A stretch of DNA of 29,277 bases from Planctomycetota bacterium (GCA_026692885.1 JAPLNJ010000804.1:1-29277), one strand, 5' to 3'; shown: positions 1-8,076, counted from the first letter of the stretch. Program-made: numbers and translations. The notes: generated by a model from the letters alone, not told the origin.

Positions 1-597
1 CGCCGGGAGGAGCCTAGCCCGCCGGACTATTGCCTCGACAATCCTCTCTAACGAACGCCGCCCGTCAGTCGCCGCACACATACCCCAGAGGGACTAAGAC
101 AAATTCGAGAGAAATCCCAATCGCGACTTGCGGAACGTAGGTCCGGATCGTTGCATAGTAGGTCCGTACGTTCCAGGATGCCTGTTGACTACGGACTGAT
201 TCCCGTCAACTCCGGTGCGCCAACATCGACCGTGCCCCTGCCCGCGATCGTTCTCAAGGCCGGCCCCCAAGGTCGCCAGGCGGTCCGTCGAGTTCTTTGC
301 CGCAAGTATCCGAAACCAAGGGATCAGCGAGTTTTATACCCGGTCCGCAGCCAGGTGCTGCCATTTGTGCGACCGGCATGCGGTTGCCTGGCCGACACCC
401 GTCTCTACAAGGCCGACAGCCAATCATCTGGTTTGATGTCGGCGCGTTGTGGGCGTTGCCCTACGGGCCGGGCTGCTCCGGGCTACGCTTCCGCTCGGTC
501 TGCCGAACGGCAGACCGCTTCGCGCCCTCCACATCCCTAACGCAGGCATGACACCACCGCTCCTTACACGACACTGGCATCCTCGACCGCTGATTCG
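1..597. other. Left-edge non-coding stretch
   Basis: I see no convincing gene here. The open frames overlap on several frames and both strands, lack ribosome-binding sites and have no recognisable family. The one clear element is the inverted repeat at 497-516. The stretch leads into the first copy of the repeated leader block at 598. Confidence 0.5.
497..516. repeat. Perfect 8-bp inverted repeat, 4-nt loop
   Basis: GGTCTGCC, a GAAC loop, then GGCAGACC. It could be a transcription terminator without a T-run, or a remnant of a palindromic repeat. No gene end lies next to it. Confidence 0.5.
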
Positions 598-955
598 CAG
601 CCCCACCGCCGGCAAGGCCGCGCCAGGCGAAGCCTGTCACTTGCCTTGCACCGAGGCCCGGCACCCGCCCCAGCCACCCACGGGCTCGCTGTGCTCGCCC
701 TCGCCCCGGCTGCGGACAGCAGCGGCGCGGCCGCCCCCTCCCCACCCAGGCAAGCCCAGCGCCAGGACAAGCCTGTCACGGGGCTTGCATCACTTGCCCC
801 GCCGCGGCCGCTCTGCTGCTGGTGGGCTTTGTTCTCCTCTCGGCGGGCCTCCAACCGGGAGTGAGAGGCCCGCCAGAGGGGAGAACAGTTTTGGCAGGGC
901 ACGGTGGTTAAACGAGGCTCGGTGGGAATGCGCCGGGCATTTCTGGAGGAAACGA
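598..955 (+). repeat. Repeated leader block, copy 1
   Basis: A ~340-bp block that recurs at 1350-1690 and 9120-9455, always on the same strand and always ending just before a start codon. Within it, two sub-repeats share an AAGCCTGTCAC core followed by CTTGCA. Then come a GGCTGCGGACAGCAGCGGCG core, a long hairpin (831-886) and a conserved GGTGGTTAAACG tail. No ORF is conserved among the three copies, so it is read as non-coding. It may be a 5' untranslated leader or a mobile repeat that carries a promoter. Confidence 0.8.
831..886 (+). promoter_or_regulatory. Conserved leader hairpin, copy 1
   Basis: Arms 831-851 and 865-886 pair over about 21 bp, with one bulged A at 875 and a 13-nt loop. 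The equivalent hairpins are 1582-1637 and 9343-9394. The C834-G883 pair here is T1585-A1634 in copy 2, a compensatory change that argues for selection on RNA (or cruciform) structure. There is no T-run after the hairpin, so it is not a canonical terminator. Confidence 0.75.
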
Positions 956-956
956 A

Positions 957-1172
957 ATGAAATTGACAACAAGAGACCAACGCAGGGCAATCGCGCCTCG
1001 CCCAGTGATCGAGGCATTATGGCAAATACTCGACCTCTATAGCGACGACGAACGTAAGGACTACGAAGGCCGAACCAAGGTTGACCGCGAGGGACACGTG
1101 TTCGAAGCGATTGACACGGTAAGCCGCTGGCTTGCCACAGTTGCACGCACAGAACGGCATCGGAGACGGTAG
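957..1172 (+). CDS. Small hypothetical protein, possibly frameshifted
   Basis: A 71-aa ORF with a good ribosome-binding site (TGGAGG, 7 nt upstream), directly after leader copy 1. I do not recognise the family. It is rich in charged residues and ends in a run of arginines. Another frame opens across its 3' end and continues to a stop at 1385-1387. That frame reads like real protein (a segment beginning EASQFFRDHLGD at 1175). The simplest reading is a ~140-aa gene broken by a frameshift near 1140-1170, whose original end was overwritten by leader copy 2. It may instead be an intact short gene. Confidence 0.45.
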   Translation: MKLTTRDQRRAIAPRPVIEALWQILDLYSDDERKDYEGRTKVDREGHVFEAIDTVSRWLATVARTERHRRR

Positions 1173-1349
1173 GCGAAGCCAGCCAGTTTTTCCGGGACCA
1201 CCTGGGCGATACGGCAGACGACCCCGGCTACTTCGAATGGTCGTGGCAGCCGGCGTGTACCAACGGCCCTCGCTGGCGGCATGGTTTGGTTCCCATGCCG
1301 CTGGCCCCTGGCCAACCGCGAACATTGACGCGGCCCACCGGCCGCGACA

Positions 1350-1690
1350 GTACGTCGCCCCACCGCAGGCAAGGCCGTGCCAGGTAGAGCCTGTCACTGG
1401 CCTTGCACCGAGGCCCCGCACCCGCACCGCCGCCCACGGGCTCGCTCTGCTCGCCCTCACCCCGGCTGCGGACAGCAGCGGCGCGGCCGCCCCCTCCCCA
1501 CCAAGGCCAGTGCCAGGACAAGCCTGTCACAGGGCTTGCATCACTTGCCCCGCCGCGGCCGCTCTGCTGCTGGTTGGCTTTGTTTTCCTCTTGGCGGGCC
1601 TCCAACCGGGAGTGAGAGGCCCGCCAGAGAGGAAAACTATTCTGGCAGGGCACGGTGGTTAAACGAGGCTCGGTGCGGAAATGCCGGGCC
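1350..1690 (+). repeat. Repeated leader block, copy 2
   Basis: Second copy of the block at 598-955, very similar over its whole length. The similarity starts near the shared CCCCACCGC at about 1350 and runs to the conserved tail GGTTAAACGAGGCTCGGTG. It lies directly upstream of the DUF7249/DUF6573-like gene at 1711. Confidence 0.8.
1582..1637 (+). promoter_or_regulatory. Conserved leader hairpin, copy 2
   Basis: Arms 1582-1602 and 1616-1637 pair over about 21 bp with a single bulged G at 1627. The loop is identical to copy 1. Relative to copy 1, the base pair at 1585/1634 has changed on both sides (C-G to T-A). Confidence 0.75.
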
Positions 1691-1710
1691 CCTTTCAAAC
1701 GGATGGAATC

Positions 1711-2418
1711 ATGGACGAAAAGACATACGACGGCTGGACCAATTACCAAACTTGGGCCGTAGCACTCCGGATCGACAGCGAGCAGGCATCTTGCCAATAC
1801 TGGCGCGACGAGGCAAGACGACATCGGACTGAATCGCCAGCGTGGCGACAGGTGCGAGATGGAATCTGGATGGCCGATGAGGCGGCAGAATTCAACCTGG
1901 CGAATCAGCTCAAGAAGGAGTTGAACGACGCCGCACCGCTAACCGAGCCCAAGGTCTACAACGACCTGTTGGACGCGGCGCTGAGCGAAGTGAACTGGTC
2001 GGAAATCGCGGAGCACCTACTGGCCGACGTCGCGGAGGCCGAACACCCGCTCTTTGGGCCGGTCATTTCCGCCTACACTCGCGCCCAGGCCATCGCTGAC
2101 GGCGTGCTCGTCGATGCTTCCGAGATGGCCCGGGAAGCTGGTCTGAAATACCCAACCGCCTTGACCGCCACCGTGTGGGGGCAATACGTGGCTGTGCCGG
2201 AAGGCGTCACAGGGCAGGACGAGCGAGGCCGGCTGTGGGACATCCTGATGATGCTCCGTTTTACCATCCAGAACGGGGCCGATGGCAGTCAACTTCGCTT
2301 TGATCTGCTTGTACAGAACGACAACACGATGCCCCAGCCGGTCACGCTGAAGGCAATCTGCGGCCCCGGAGACACGCGGGACCCTGTAATAACCATCATG
2401 CTTCCCAACGAGGATTAG
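1711..2418 (+). CDS. DUF7249 + DUF6573-like protein, paralogue 1
   Basis: A 235-aa protein. The N-terminus has the YDGWTNYQTW motif typical of DUF7249-type phage and plasmid proteins. From about residue 115 the protein resembles DUF6573: a YTRAQAIADG motif, a conserved VWGQYV, a GRLWDI helix, and a C-terminus with VTLKAICGPGD and PVITIMLP. The biochemical role of either family is not established. The ATG at 1711 is chosen over the in-frame ATG at 1681 because GGATGGA precedes it and the motif starts just after it. The gene at 9472 is a close paralogue, and both sit behind the same leader block. Confidence 0.85.
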   Translation: MDEKTYDGWTNYQTWAVALRIDSEQASCQYWRDEARRHRTESPAWRQVRDGIWMADEAAEFNLANQLKKELNDAAPLTEPKVYNDLLDAALSEVNWSEIAEHLLADVAEAEHPLFGPVISAYTRAQAIADGVLVDASEMAREAGLKYPTALTATVWGQYVAVPEGVTGQDERGRLWDILMMLRFTIQNGADGSQLRFDLLVQNDNTMPQPVTLKAICGPGDTRDPVITIMLPNED

Positions 2419-2428
2419 CAGCAACAAC

Positions 2429-2450
2429 GGCCGGCGGGAACCCGCCGGCC
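2429..2450. terminator. GC-rich hairpin after 1711-2418
   Basis: A perfect 10-bp inverted repeat (GGCCGGCGGG, AA, CCCGCCGGCC) lies between the stop at 2418 and the ribosome-binding site of the gene at 2470. It has no T-run. It could be a partial terminator, an mRNA-processing hairpin or a translation-control element for the downstream gene. Confidence 0.5.
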
Positions 2451-2469
2451 AATTCGAGGAGGACAAACT

Positions 2470-2691
2470 ATGTACCGACGCAACTACTACAAGGATGACC
2501 CAAGATGGATTGACGTGCGATATTCGGCCAAGTGTTCCTGTGGCCAGGAAATCCGGCCCGGCGACCGCGGATTCTACTATCCCCGAGGAAAGACCGTGGT
2601 TTGCGAGCCATGTGGAATGGTCGGCGAATCGCGGCTGATCGATGAGGATCTCAACTCGGTTGACGAAAACCTGACCTGTCAGCGACGCTAA
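2470..2691 (+). CDS. Small zinc-ribbon protein
   Basis: A 73-aa protein with a strong ribosome-binding site (GAGGAGG, 8 nt upstream). Two cysteine pairs, CxC at residues 22-24 and CxxC at 45-48, are arranged like a zinc ribbon, with a basic aromatic N-terminus. Small ribbons like this often bind nucleic acid or protein partners, but no specific role can be inferred. It follows the DUF6573-like gene by 51 bp and is probably cotranscribed, subject to the intervening hairpin. Confidence 0.75.
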   Translation: MYRRNYYKDDPRWIDVRYSAKCSCGQEIRPGDRGFYYPRGKTVVCEPCGMVGESRLIDEDLNSVDENLTCQRR

Positions 2692-2696
2692 ATCGG

Positions 2697-2723
2697 CCGC
2701 GGCGCGGCGAAGCCTCGCCGCGG
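2697..2723 (+). terminator. GC-rich hairpin downstream of zinc-ribbon gene
   Basis: Arms 2697-2704 and 2716-2723 (CCGCGGCG / CGCCGCGG) are perfectly complementary, and the sequence continues GTTCTCTC. The position right after a stop codon fits a transcription terminator, although the T-run is weak. Confidence 0.45.
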
Positions 2724-3055
2724 TTCTCTCCGTGCCTGGAGGATGGTCCGGGGTTGGTTTCCCGCACCTTGCTTGGCGGTTTCTAAGCAAATTCCACATC
2801 GGGCCGCAACTTCTCAGCCGCGTCAGCCTGCCCCATCGTGCGCCGGTGACTTTTTTTCACCGTTGATGCAACACATTCGCCGACGGCCTGCATAACCTTT
2901 CTGTGATTCGCTCTTTGACATTCGGGCAAGGGTAGAAGACATCGCCCGGTACTCGACAGGCTGGCTGTATCCTTGCCTTGCCCACCTGCCGAGGACCGGT
3001 GCTGCGATAACTGGTTCCTTTGAAAGGTTAAGCCTTTCGTCTGCCTCGCGCGTGC
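2724..3055. other. Intergenic stretch
   Basis: No convincing ORF. The stretch is presumably promoter and 5' leader DNA for the sigma-like gene at 3126. I could not fix a promoter with confidence. Confidence 0.4.
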
Positions 3056-3102
3056 GGGGCGGTACGTGTTTTTCCCAACACGACCGCCCCACACGGGCGG
3101 TC
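3056..3102 (+). promoter_or_regulatory. Mutually exclusive leader hairpins before sigma-like gene
   Basis: Bases 3056-3069 pair with 3078-3090 (13 bp, one bulged A, loop TTTTCCCA). Bases 3082-3089 can instead pair with 3095-3102 (8 bp, loop CACAC). The shared strand makes the two hairpins alternative. The ribosome-binding site AAAGGAG begins at 3111, so the switch could affect transcription attenuation or translation. The pairing is seen in the sequence; the regulatory role is inferred. Confidence 0.5.
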
Positions 3103-3125
3103 TCAGTTCGAAAGGAGATAGTTCT

Positions 3126-3764
3126 ATGATCTGTAGGCCCTCTCGACCGCGACGGACTACGGCCCCCTGGCAGGTACGCTTTCTCGCCATGCTCCCGGCC
3201 ATCGAAGCCCAAGCGAGATTTGCGTTCCGCCGACTCGATCCCGAAGCCCGCGAGGACGCCATCCAGGAAACCATCGCCAACGCCCTGGTCGCCTTTGTGC
3301 GGCTGGTGCAACGCGAAAAAACCGACGTCGCTTATCCGACGGCCCTGGCCCGCTATGCGGTGGCCCAGATTCACGACGGCCGCCGGGTGGGCAATCGGCT
3401 GAACGTCCGTGACGTGCTCTCGCCGTACGCGCAACAGCAAAAAGGCATCCACGTCGAGCGGTTGGACCGCTTCGACGAGGAAGACAACGAATGGGTCGAG
3501 GCCGTGGTGGAAGACCACCGGACGCCGATTCCGGATCAGGTGGTGTTCCGTTGTGATTTCCCGGTGTGGCTGAAGAGACTGTCACGCCGCAATCGGCGGA
3601 TTGCTGAGGCGCTGGCCGTCGGCCACACCACCGGCGACGTGGCCAGACGGTTCAAGGTCTCGCCGGGCCGGATCTCACAATTGCGGCGAGACCTGCAACA
3701 GTCGTGGCAGGAGTTTCAGGGTGAAATACTCGCTGCCAGACGGACGGTCGATCCGACCGAATGA
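3126..3764 (+). CDS. Sigma-70-like (ECF-type) protein
   Basis: A 212-aa protein starting at an ATG with AAAGGAG 8 nt upstream. The N-terminal half resembles sigma region 2: helical, with REDAIQETIANALVAF at about residues 41-56. The last ~60 residues hold a region-4-like helix-turn-helix (RRIAEALAVGHTTGDVARRF, then SPGRISQLRRDL). It may be an alternative sigma factor or a sigma-like DNA-binding regulator of the element. The middle is less typical of a canonical ECF sigma. The leader holds two alternative hairpins. Confidence 0.7.
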   Translation: MICRPSRPRRTTAPWQVRFLAMLPAIEAQARFAFRRLDPEAREDAIQETIANALVAFVRLVQREKTDVAYPTALARYAVAQIHDGRRVGNRLNVRDVLSPYAQQQKGIHVERLDRFDEEDNEWVEAVVEDHRTPIPDQVVFRCDFPVWLKRLSRRNRRIAEALAVGHTTGDVARRFKVSPGRISQLRRDLQQSWQEFQGEILAARRTVDPTE

Positions 3765-3916
3765 CATGGTCCACGCGGACGACGGCGTGAATGTCGAGCA
3801 CAAGGCAGCGCACCGGCTGCCTTGGTTGTGTACGTCACCCGCAAGGGCAGGCTCCCACGTGCGCCTGTTCAAGCACGTGGTTTACGTCAGGTGTCTCGGA
3901 AAGGAGAAACCTCATT

Positions 3917-4168
3917 ATGTCCAAGGCAAAACCTGTTCACGAGATTCGGCTCGGCCGGATCCGGGCCGCTATCTGGGAGAATCAGACCCAGAACGGCAAC
4001 ATGCACAACGTCACCATCACGCGGCTCTACAAGGACGACAGCGGCTGGAAGGACTCCGGCAGCTTCGGACGTGACGACCTGCCGCTGGTGGCTAAGGTTG
4101 TGGACCTCGCACATTCCTGGATCTTCCAACAGAACCAGGAGTTGCCCTTGCCCACAGCTTCTTCCTGA
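3917..4168 (+). CDS. Small conserved protein, paralogue of 7754-8041
   Basis: An 83-aa protein beginning at the ATG at 3917, with AAAGGAG 8 nt upstream. About 60 residues align with the protein at 7754: a GRIRAA motif, W, an N-x-TQNG motif, NVT, TRLYK, the block DSGSFGRDDLPL, and a C-terminal AH-x-WIFQQ. I do not know a named family or function. The short beta-rich layout with a conserved aromatic core would fit a small nucleic-acid-binding fold, but that is a guess. It follows the sigma-like gene with a 152-bp gap. Confidence 0.8.
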   Translation: MSKAKPVHEIRLGRIRAAIWENQTQNGNMHNVTITRLYKDDSGWKDSGSFGRDDLPLVAKVVDLAHSWIFQQNQELPLPTASS

Positions 4169-4241
4169 AAGGTTTCACGAGGCCAGTTGATCGCAGCACC
4201 GGCCTCGTCCTTTTTCCCGATCATTGCTTTTTCACGTCAAT

Positions 4242-5180
4242 ATGGTGTATGGTCGCCTGATGGATACCGCCCCATCTTCATCCTCCCAGCCAGGGCCCCT
4301 GCCAAAACGCCGCTTCGTGTTCGTCGCGATCGGCGCCGTTTGGGGAGCGACCTGCGTCTACGGCCTCGTCGCACTGCAAGGCCCCGCGAACGCGACGGCC
4401 TTGGGGATCGGCCTCCTGGCGGGCATGGCCGTCGCCAGATTTGGTCGGCTGTTGCCGTCGGCGGCTGAAGCCGGAGCTCCCATTGTCCCGAATGATGCCG
4501 CCGCCTGCCTCGGCGACCATCCGGAGCTACTCGCGGCCTATGACTCCTTCACCCACGCCCTCAAGGGCTTGGCCAGCCAGAATGACCCGATACTGCGGGA
4601 AACTGCTGGCGTCAGACTGGCAACCGTCCAAGAGGAACTCCGCAATCTGGCCCGAGGACGCATTGTCTTTCCGGCGACGGAAGCCTGGCGAACGGTGTAC
4701 GAACAGATTCTGCGCAGTCCTGACATCCGGTGCTATCGCTCGGTGGCCTGGCTGCGAAACGAGGACTACTGGCAGGACATTCCTGGCCGGCAAAGCATGC
4801 AAGTCAACTACGACCTGCTGCAACAAGGTGTTCCGATCGAACGGATTCTGATCCTTTGCGACTACTTCTGGCCGGTCGCCGCCGTTCGGCCGGCGCCCGA
4901 CATCTGCCGTTGGATTGACCGGCAGTACACACGCGGCATGTGGATCGGGCTGATCCGTGAGTCGGCCCTCGACAGCGAGCTGGACTTGCTGTGCGATTTC
5001 GGCGTTTACGGCAGCCGGGCCACGGGTCTGTTGGAACTCGACGAGCAATGTCGCACGACACGCTTCACCTTCGATTTCTCCCCCGATGGTCTGCGGTTAA
5101 CCGAAGCCCGCTGGAAACGATTGTTCATGTACGCAGTTTCCTACGCCGACCTGCTTGACCATACTCCGCGAGGTTCCTAA
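4242..5180 (+). CDS. Membrane-anchored protein of unknown function
   Basis: A ~312-aa protein. After a short cytoplasmic tail, two hydrophobic stretches (roughly residues 25-48 and 52-72) look like a transmembrane hairpin. The ~230-residue soluble part contains WLRNEDYWQ and a VPIERILIL strand. That pattern reminds me of putative regulatory or effector domains in planctomycetes, but I cannot name it. No good ribosome-binding site marks the start: ATG 4242, ATG 4260 and TTG 4224 are all possible. The stop lies 14 bp before the aminotransferase gene, so the two are probably one operon. Confidence 0.75.
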   Translation: MVYGRLMDTAPSSSSQPGPLPKRRFVFVAIGAVWGATCVYGLVALQGPANATALGIGLLAGMAVARFGRLLPSAAEAGAPIVPNDAAACLGDHPELLAAYDSFTHALKGLASQNDPILRETAGVRLATVQEELRNLARGRIVFPATEAWRTVYEQILRSPDIRCYRSVAWLRNEDYWQDIPGRQSMQVNYDLLQQGVPIERILILCDYFWPVAAVRPAPDICRWIDRQYTRGMWIGLIRESALDSELDLLCDFGVYGSRATGLLELDEQCRTTRFTFDFSPDGLRLTEARWKRLFMYAVSYADLLDHTPRGS

Positions 5181-5194
5181 GATAATGTGTACAC

Positions 5195-6418
5195 ATGACC
5201 AGTTACCTCTACTTGGACACGGCTCGGCTTGGCCGCATGTGCCCGGAGGCTCAGGCGGCCGATCGCGACTTCGCCCGATTCGCGGGCGACGAGGGCTGCT
5301 CGCTGTACTTTGAGCGATTCCTGCGTTGGGGCTACACCGGTCTGCCCCCCACCCGTGCCCACCGCTACCCGGCGCTCGCATTCTGGGCCGGGGTCACCCC
5401 GTTCAAGCACGATCTGAGAACGGTCCTAGGCTTGCCCCGCGAAAGGCACGTGCTGATCGCCAATCGTTCCGCCCAGTTGGTTCGTCTGGCGGCTCGGCTG
5501 CTGTGTCTCCGCTGCGAAAACATCCTGGTCACCGACATGGAATGGCCGGCGTACATGCGCACCCTGACGGCGGAGGCCGGACGCAGGGGCCGCGAGGTCA
5601 CCGTTGTTCCGCTGTACGACAGCGTGTTCCGTCAGAAAAACACTCAGGAACAACTCGTCCGCCGCCTGGCAGACGAATATCGCCGCCAGAACTGCGATGG
5701 CCTGTTCCTGAGTGCCGTGACCTACCGGGGAGTGCGTTTGCCGATTCGCGAGCTTGTGGCGGCCCTCAGCGACGGTGATCGGCCGCGGTTCGTGGTCGTG
5801 GACGGCGCTCAGGCACTAAATCACGTGCCGTTGGGCCTGCAGGACGAGTACTGCGACCTGCTGTTGGCAGGCTGTCACAAGTGGCTGCGTGCCTATCAGC
5901 CGCTGGGCTTGACTTGCTGCTGCCGGGCCTCGTCCGAAGGCTTTGTTTCAGCCGTTTGTCAGGAAATGCTGGACAGCGGCGAATTGGACGACCCGTTGCT
6001 CAGCTTCACCGGACAGCTGGAGACCGACCGGCTCCAAGCGTTCTCGGAAACCGTGAACATCTCCCCCCTATTCACCGCTGCGGCGGCTGTACGGCGCATG
6101 GTGGCGTCGGGAAGATCGAAGCGGGCGGAACTTGAGTGCCAGCTGGACAATGCCGATGGCCTCGCTGAATGCGCCGAACACGCGGGCTGGCGGCCGGTGC
6201 GGCCCAGCGACCCGTTGCACACCGGCATTCTCCTGCTGGAGGCCGCCCGCCTGGAAACGCAATCTGCCCCGGTGGATATTCTGCGGGAACGATTCCTCAC
6301 CGCCGGTGTCGCCCTCACCGCTTATGACGGCGGCCTGGTCCGTGCGTCATTGCCGGATCGGCTCTTGAGTAGGCGGAGACTCGACGCTCTGCATGCGGCC
6401 CTCTGCCGCTGCGCTTAG
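5195..6418 (+). CDS. Class V aminotransferase-like PLP enzyme
   Basis: A 407-aa protein of the fold-type I, class V aminotransferase (cysteine desulfurase/selenocysteine lyase-like) family. The PLP-binding Asp203 and Gln206 lie in VVDGAQALNH, and the Schiff-base Lys229 in GCHKWL. The loop that carries the catalytic Cys in true cysteine desulfurases is not recognisable, so desulfurase activity is doubtful and the substrate is unknown. It is tightly coupled to the upstream membrane-protein gene. It is clearly distinct from DndA at 24364. The start is preceded by the palindrome GTGTACAC rather than a clear ribosome-binding site. Confidence 0.8.
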   Translation: MTSYLYLDTARLGRMCPEAQAADRDFARFAGDEGCSLYFERFLRWGYTGLPPTRAHRYPALAFWAGVTPFKHDLRTVLGLPRERHVLIANRSAQLVRLAARLLCLRCENILVTDMEWPAYMRTLTAEAGRRGREVTVVPLYDSVFRQKNTQEQLVRRLADEYRRQNCDGLFLSAVTYRGVRLPIRELVAALSDGDRPRFVVVDGAQALNHVPLGLQDEYCDLLLAGCHKWLRAYQPLGLTCCCRASSEGFVSAVCQEMLDSGELDDPLLSFTGQLETDRLQAFSETVNISPLFTAAAAVRRMVASGRSKRAELECQLDNADGLAECAEHAGWRPVRPSDPLHTGILLLEAARLETQSAPVDILRERFLTAGVALTAYDGGLVRASLPDRLLSRRRLDALHAALCRCA

Positions 6419-6638
6419 CTCGCTTCCCGTAGTGCCGAAATTCACCGTGACTCCGCGGGGTTGTGGAGGGACCAGACATTTCTGACCTACCAAGTGCAAC
6501 ATCCTGCGCTAACTCCCGCATAACTCTTCTCATGAACTACGCATTGACACCAGGGTGTTGCGGAAAAAGGAGGCTGCTTGGTCCTGGATCGTCGGCAATG
6601 GCCGACGCTTCAGGACCGGTGGTGCAAAACAGGTTGTC

Positions 6639-6662
6639 GACGCGGTTTTTCCAAACCGCGTC
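6639..6662 (+). promoter_or_regulatory. Leader hairpin before DUF932-like gene
   Basis: GACGCGGTTT, a TTCC loop, then AAACCGCGTC: a perfect 10-bp stem. The start codon follows 24 nt later, with GAGAGAGGA between. Like the hairpin at 3056-3090, it places a TTTTTCC sequence at the apex. Confidence 0.5.
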
Positions 6663-6686
6663 TTGTCTGAGAGAGAGGACCATTCC

Positions 6687-7715
6687 ATGCAAAACCTGAC
6701 AAAGGTCAGCCACGAATTATTCCATCGGAAACCCGACGAAACCTACCCTTCGCTGCAGGCGTTGGTCGACCACTGCCGTCAGCAGCGAGAGGCGTCGCGG
6801 GACCACTGGCTGTCGACGGCGAGCCTGTGGACCAAGCCGCTTAGCACGGACCGCCTGGTCCTCGCCAGCGGCGAGGACCAGGTGTTCGAAATGACGGACT
6901 GGAGCTTCGGTCAGCTCTGCCGGCTGGCGGGGGTGGCCAAAGAGACCGTCAACCGGCTGACGCCCGACACGGCCGCGAGGATCTTCGCCGAGACGCTCCC
7001 GCGTGGCAAGAAGCCCCTCCAGGTGCTCGCCGCTGACGACGAGGCACGGTCGATCCACGGCGCCAGCTATACCCGACTCTACAACGTCCAGTTGCTTGAC
7101 GTGGTCGCGGACTGTGCAGCGGGATTTGAGCTGCCCCCGAACGATTCGACCGGAGGCACGGACTTGTACTGCGGCGAGCAGGACATGTTCTGCTTTCTGA
7201 TCGATCCGCAAGGCTGGACCGAAATCGGCGGCGAGAGCTTTGCCCCCGGCTTCTTCCTGTGGAACTCGGAGGTGGGACGGCGGTCGCTGGGCATCGAGAC
7301 GTTCTGGTTCCAGGCGGCGTGCCAGAACCACATCGTCTGGGATGCGGTCGAGGTCGTCGACTTCAGCCGCAGGCACACGGCCCACGTGCGCGAGGCCCTG
7401 ACCGAAATCCGCCAGATCATCCGGGCGTTGGCAGCCAAGCGGGACCAGCGTCGAGATGCGTTCGCCCGAGCCATCCAACGGGCAATGGAAACCAAACTCG
7501 GCGCGGACGCCGACGAGGTGAAGGCCGCCTTGGCCAAGGCCGGCATCGGCCGCACCTGGGCCAAGGAAGCCATCGAGTTGGCTGCGGCGCAGGGTCCATT
7601 CACCGTGTTCGCCATGGTGGATGCCCTGACCAAGCTGGCTCGGCGAATGAGGAATGCCGGCGAACGCACGGAAGTGGACCTGCACGCCGGCAAATTATTG
7701 TCACTGGCCGCGTAG
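6687..7715 (+). CDS. DUF932-like phage/plasmid protein
   Basis: A 342-aa protein resembling the DUF932 family (phage/plasmid-like protein, often carried on mobile elements, function unknown). Supporting features: an N-terminal region with W and LxxLAG-type helices (FGQLCRLAGVAKETVNRL), a central YTRLYN motif, the segment FFLWNSEVGRRSLGIETFWF, and the later CQNHIVWD. All of these are typical of the family. A helical, charged C-terminal tail follows. Start: ATG 6687 with GAGAGAGGA upstream; the open frame extends further 5', but that part has no plausible start. It follows the hairpin at 6639-6662. Confidence 0.8.
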   Translation: MQNLTKVSHELFHRKPDETYPSLQALVDHCRQQREASRDHWLSTASLWTKPLSTDRLVLASGEDQVFEMTDWSFGQLCRLAGVAKETVNRLTPDTAARIFAETLPRGKKPLQVLAADDEARSIHGASYTRLYNVQLLDVVADCAAGFELPPNDSTGGTDLYCGEQDMFCFLIDPQGWTEIGGESFAPGFFLWNSEVGRRSLGIETFWFQAACQNHIVWDAVEVVDFSRRHTAHVREALTEIRQIIRALAAKRDQRRDAFARAIQRAMETKLGADADEVKAALAKAGIGRTWAKEAIELAAAQGPFTVFAMVDALTKLARRMRNAGERTEVDLHAGKLLSLAA

Positions 7716-7753
7716 CTGCAAGCTGCCGGCTGTTGCAAAAAAAAGAGGCGAAT

Positions 7754-8041
7754 ATGTGTTTCCCTGAACCAGAATTGGAAGGTATCCCCACGTCGAACGA
7801 ACCCGTGCACAGAGTCCGGATGGGCCGGATCCGGGCCGCCGTCTGGGGAAATGAAACCCAGAACGGACCGCGGTACAATGTAACGTTTACGCGTCTTTAC
7901 AAGGCCGGTGCTCAGTGGCGGGATTCCGGCAGCTTCGGCCGCGACGACTTGCCCTTGCTGGCGAAGGTCGCCGACCAGGCTCACACCTGGATCTTCCAGC
8001 AAAAACAGGATGATACGGCCGATTCGAAAGAAGCACTCTGA
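7754..8041 (+). CDS. Small conserved protein, paralogue of 3917-4168
   Basis: A 95-aa protein starting at ATG 7754, with AAAAGAGG 6 nt upstream. It shares GRIRAA-x-W, TQNG, NVT-x-TRLYK, DSGSFGRDDLPL and AH-x-WIFQQ with the protein at 3917. The N-terminus is about 14 residues longer and more acidic. It lies 38 bp after the DUF932-like gene, so the two are probably cotranscribed. The function is unknown. Confidence 0.8.
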   Translation: MCFPEPELEGIPTSNEPVHRVRMGRIRAAVWGNETQNGPRYNVTFTRLYKAGAQWRDSGSFGRDDLPLLAKVADQAHTWIFQQKQDDTADSKEAL

Positions 8042-8076
8042 GGCCAAGTCTGCACCACCGGGCCTCACCATTTCCC

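Noticed and set aside
2017..2799. A 260-codon minus-strand frame
   Set aside because: Antisense to the DUF6573-like and zinc-ribbon genes, with no domain signal.
2911..2930. Promoter with TTTGACA
   Set aside because: A TTGACA-like -35 box is present, but no acceptable -10 box at the right spacing.
5195..6418. A second DndA
   Set aside because: Same fold family, but no recognisable catalytic-Cys loop and low similarity to the real DndA at 24364.
6717..7685. A 322-codon minus-strand frame
   Set aside because: A shadow of the DUF932-like gene, caused by GC-rich third positions.
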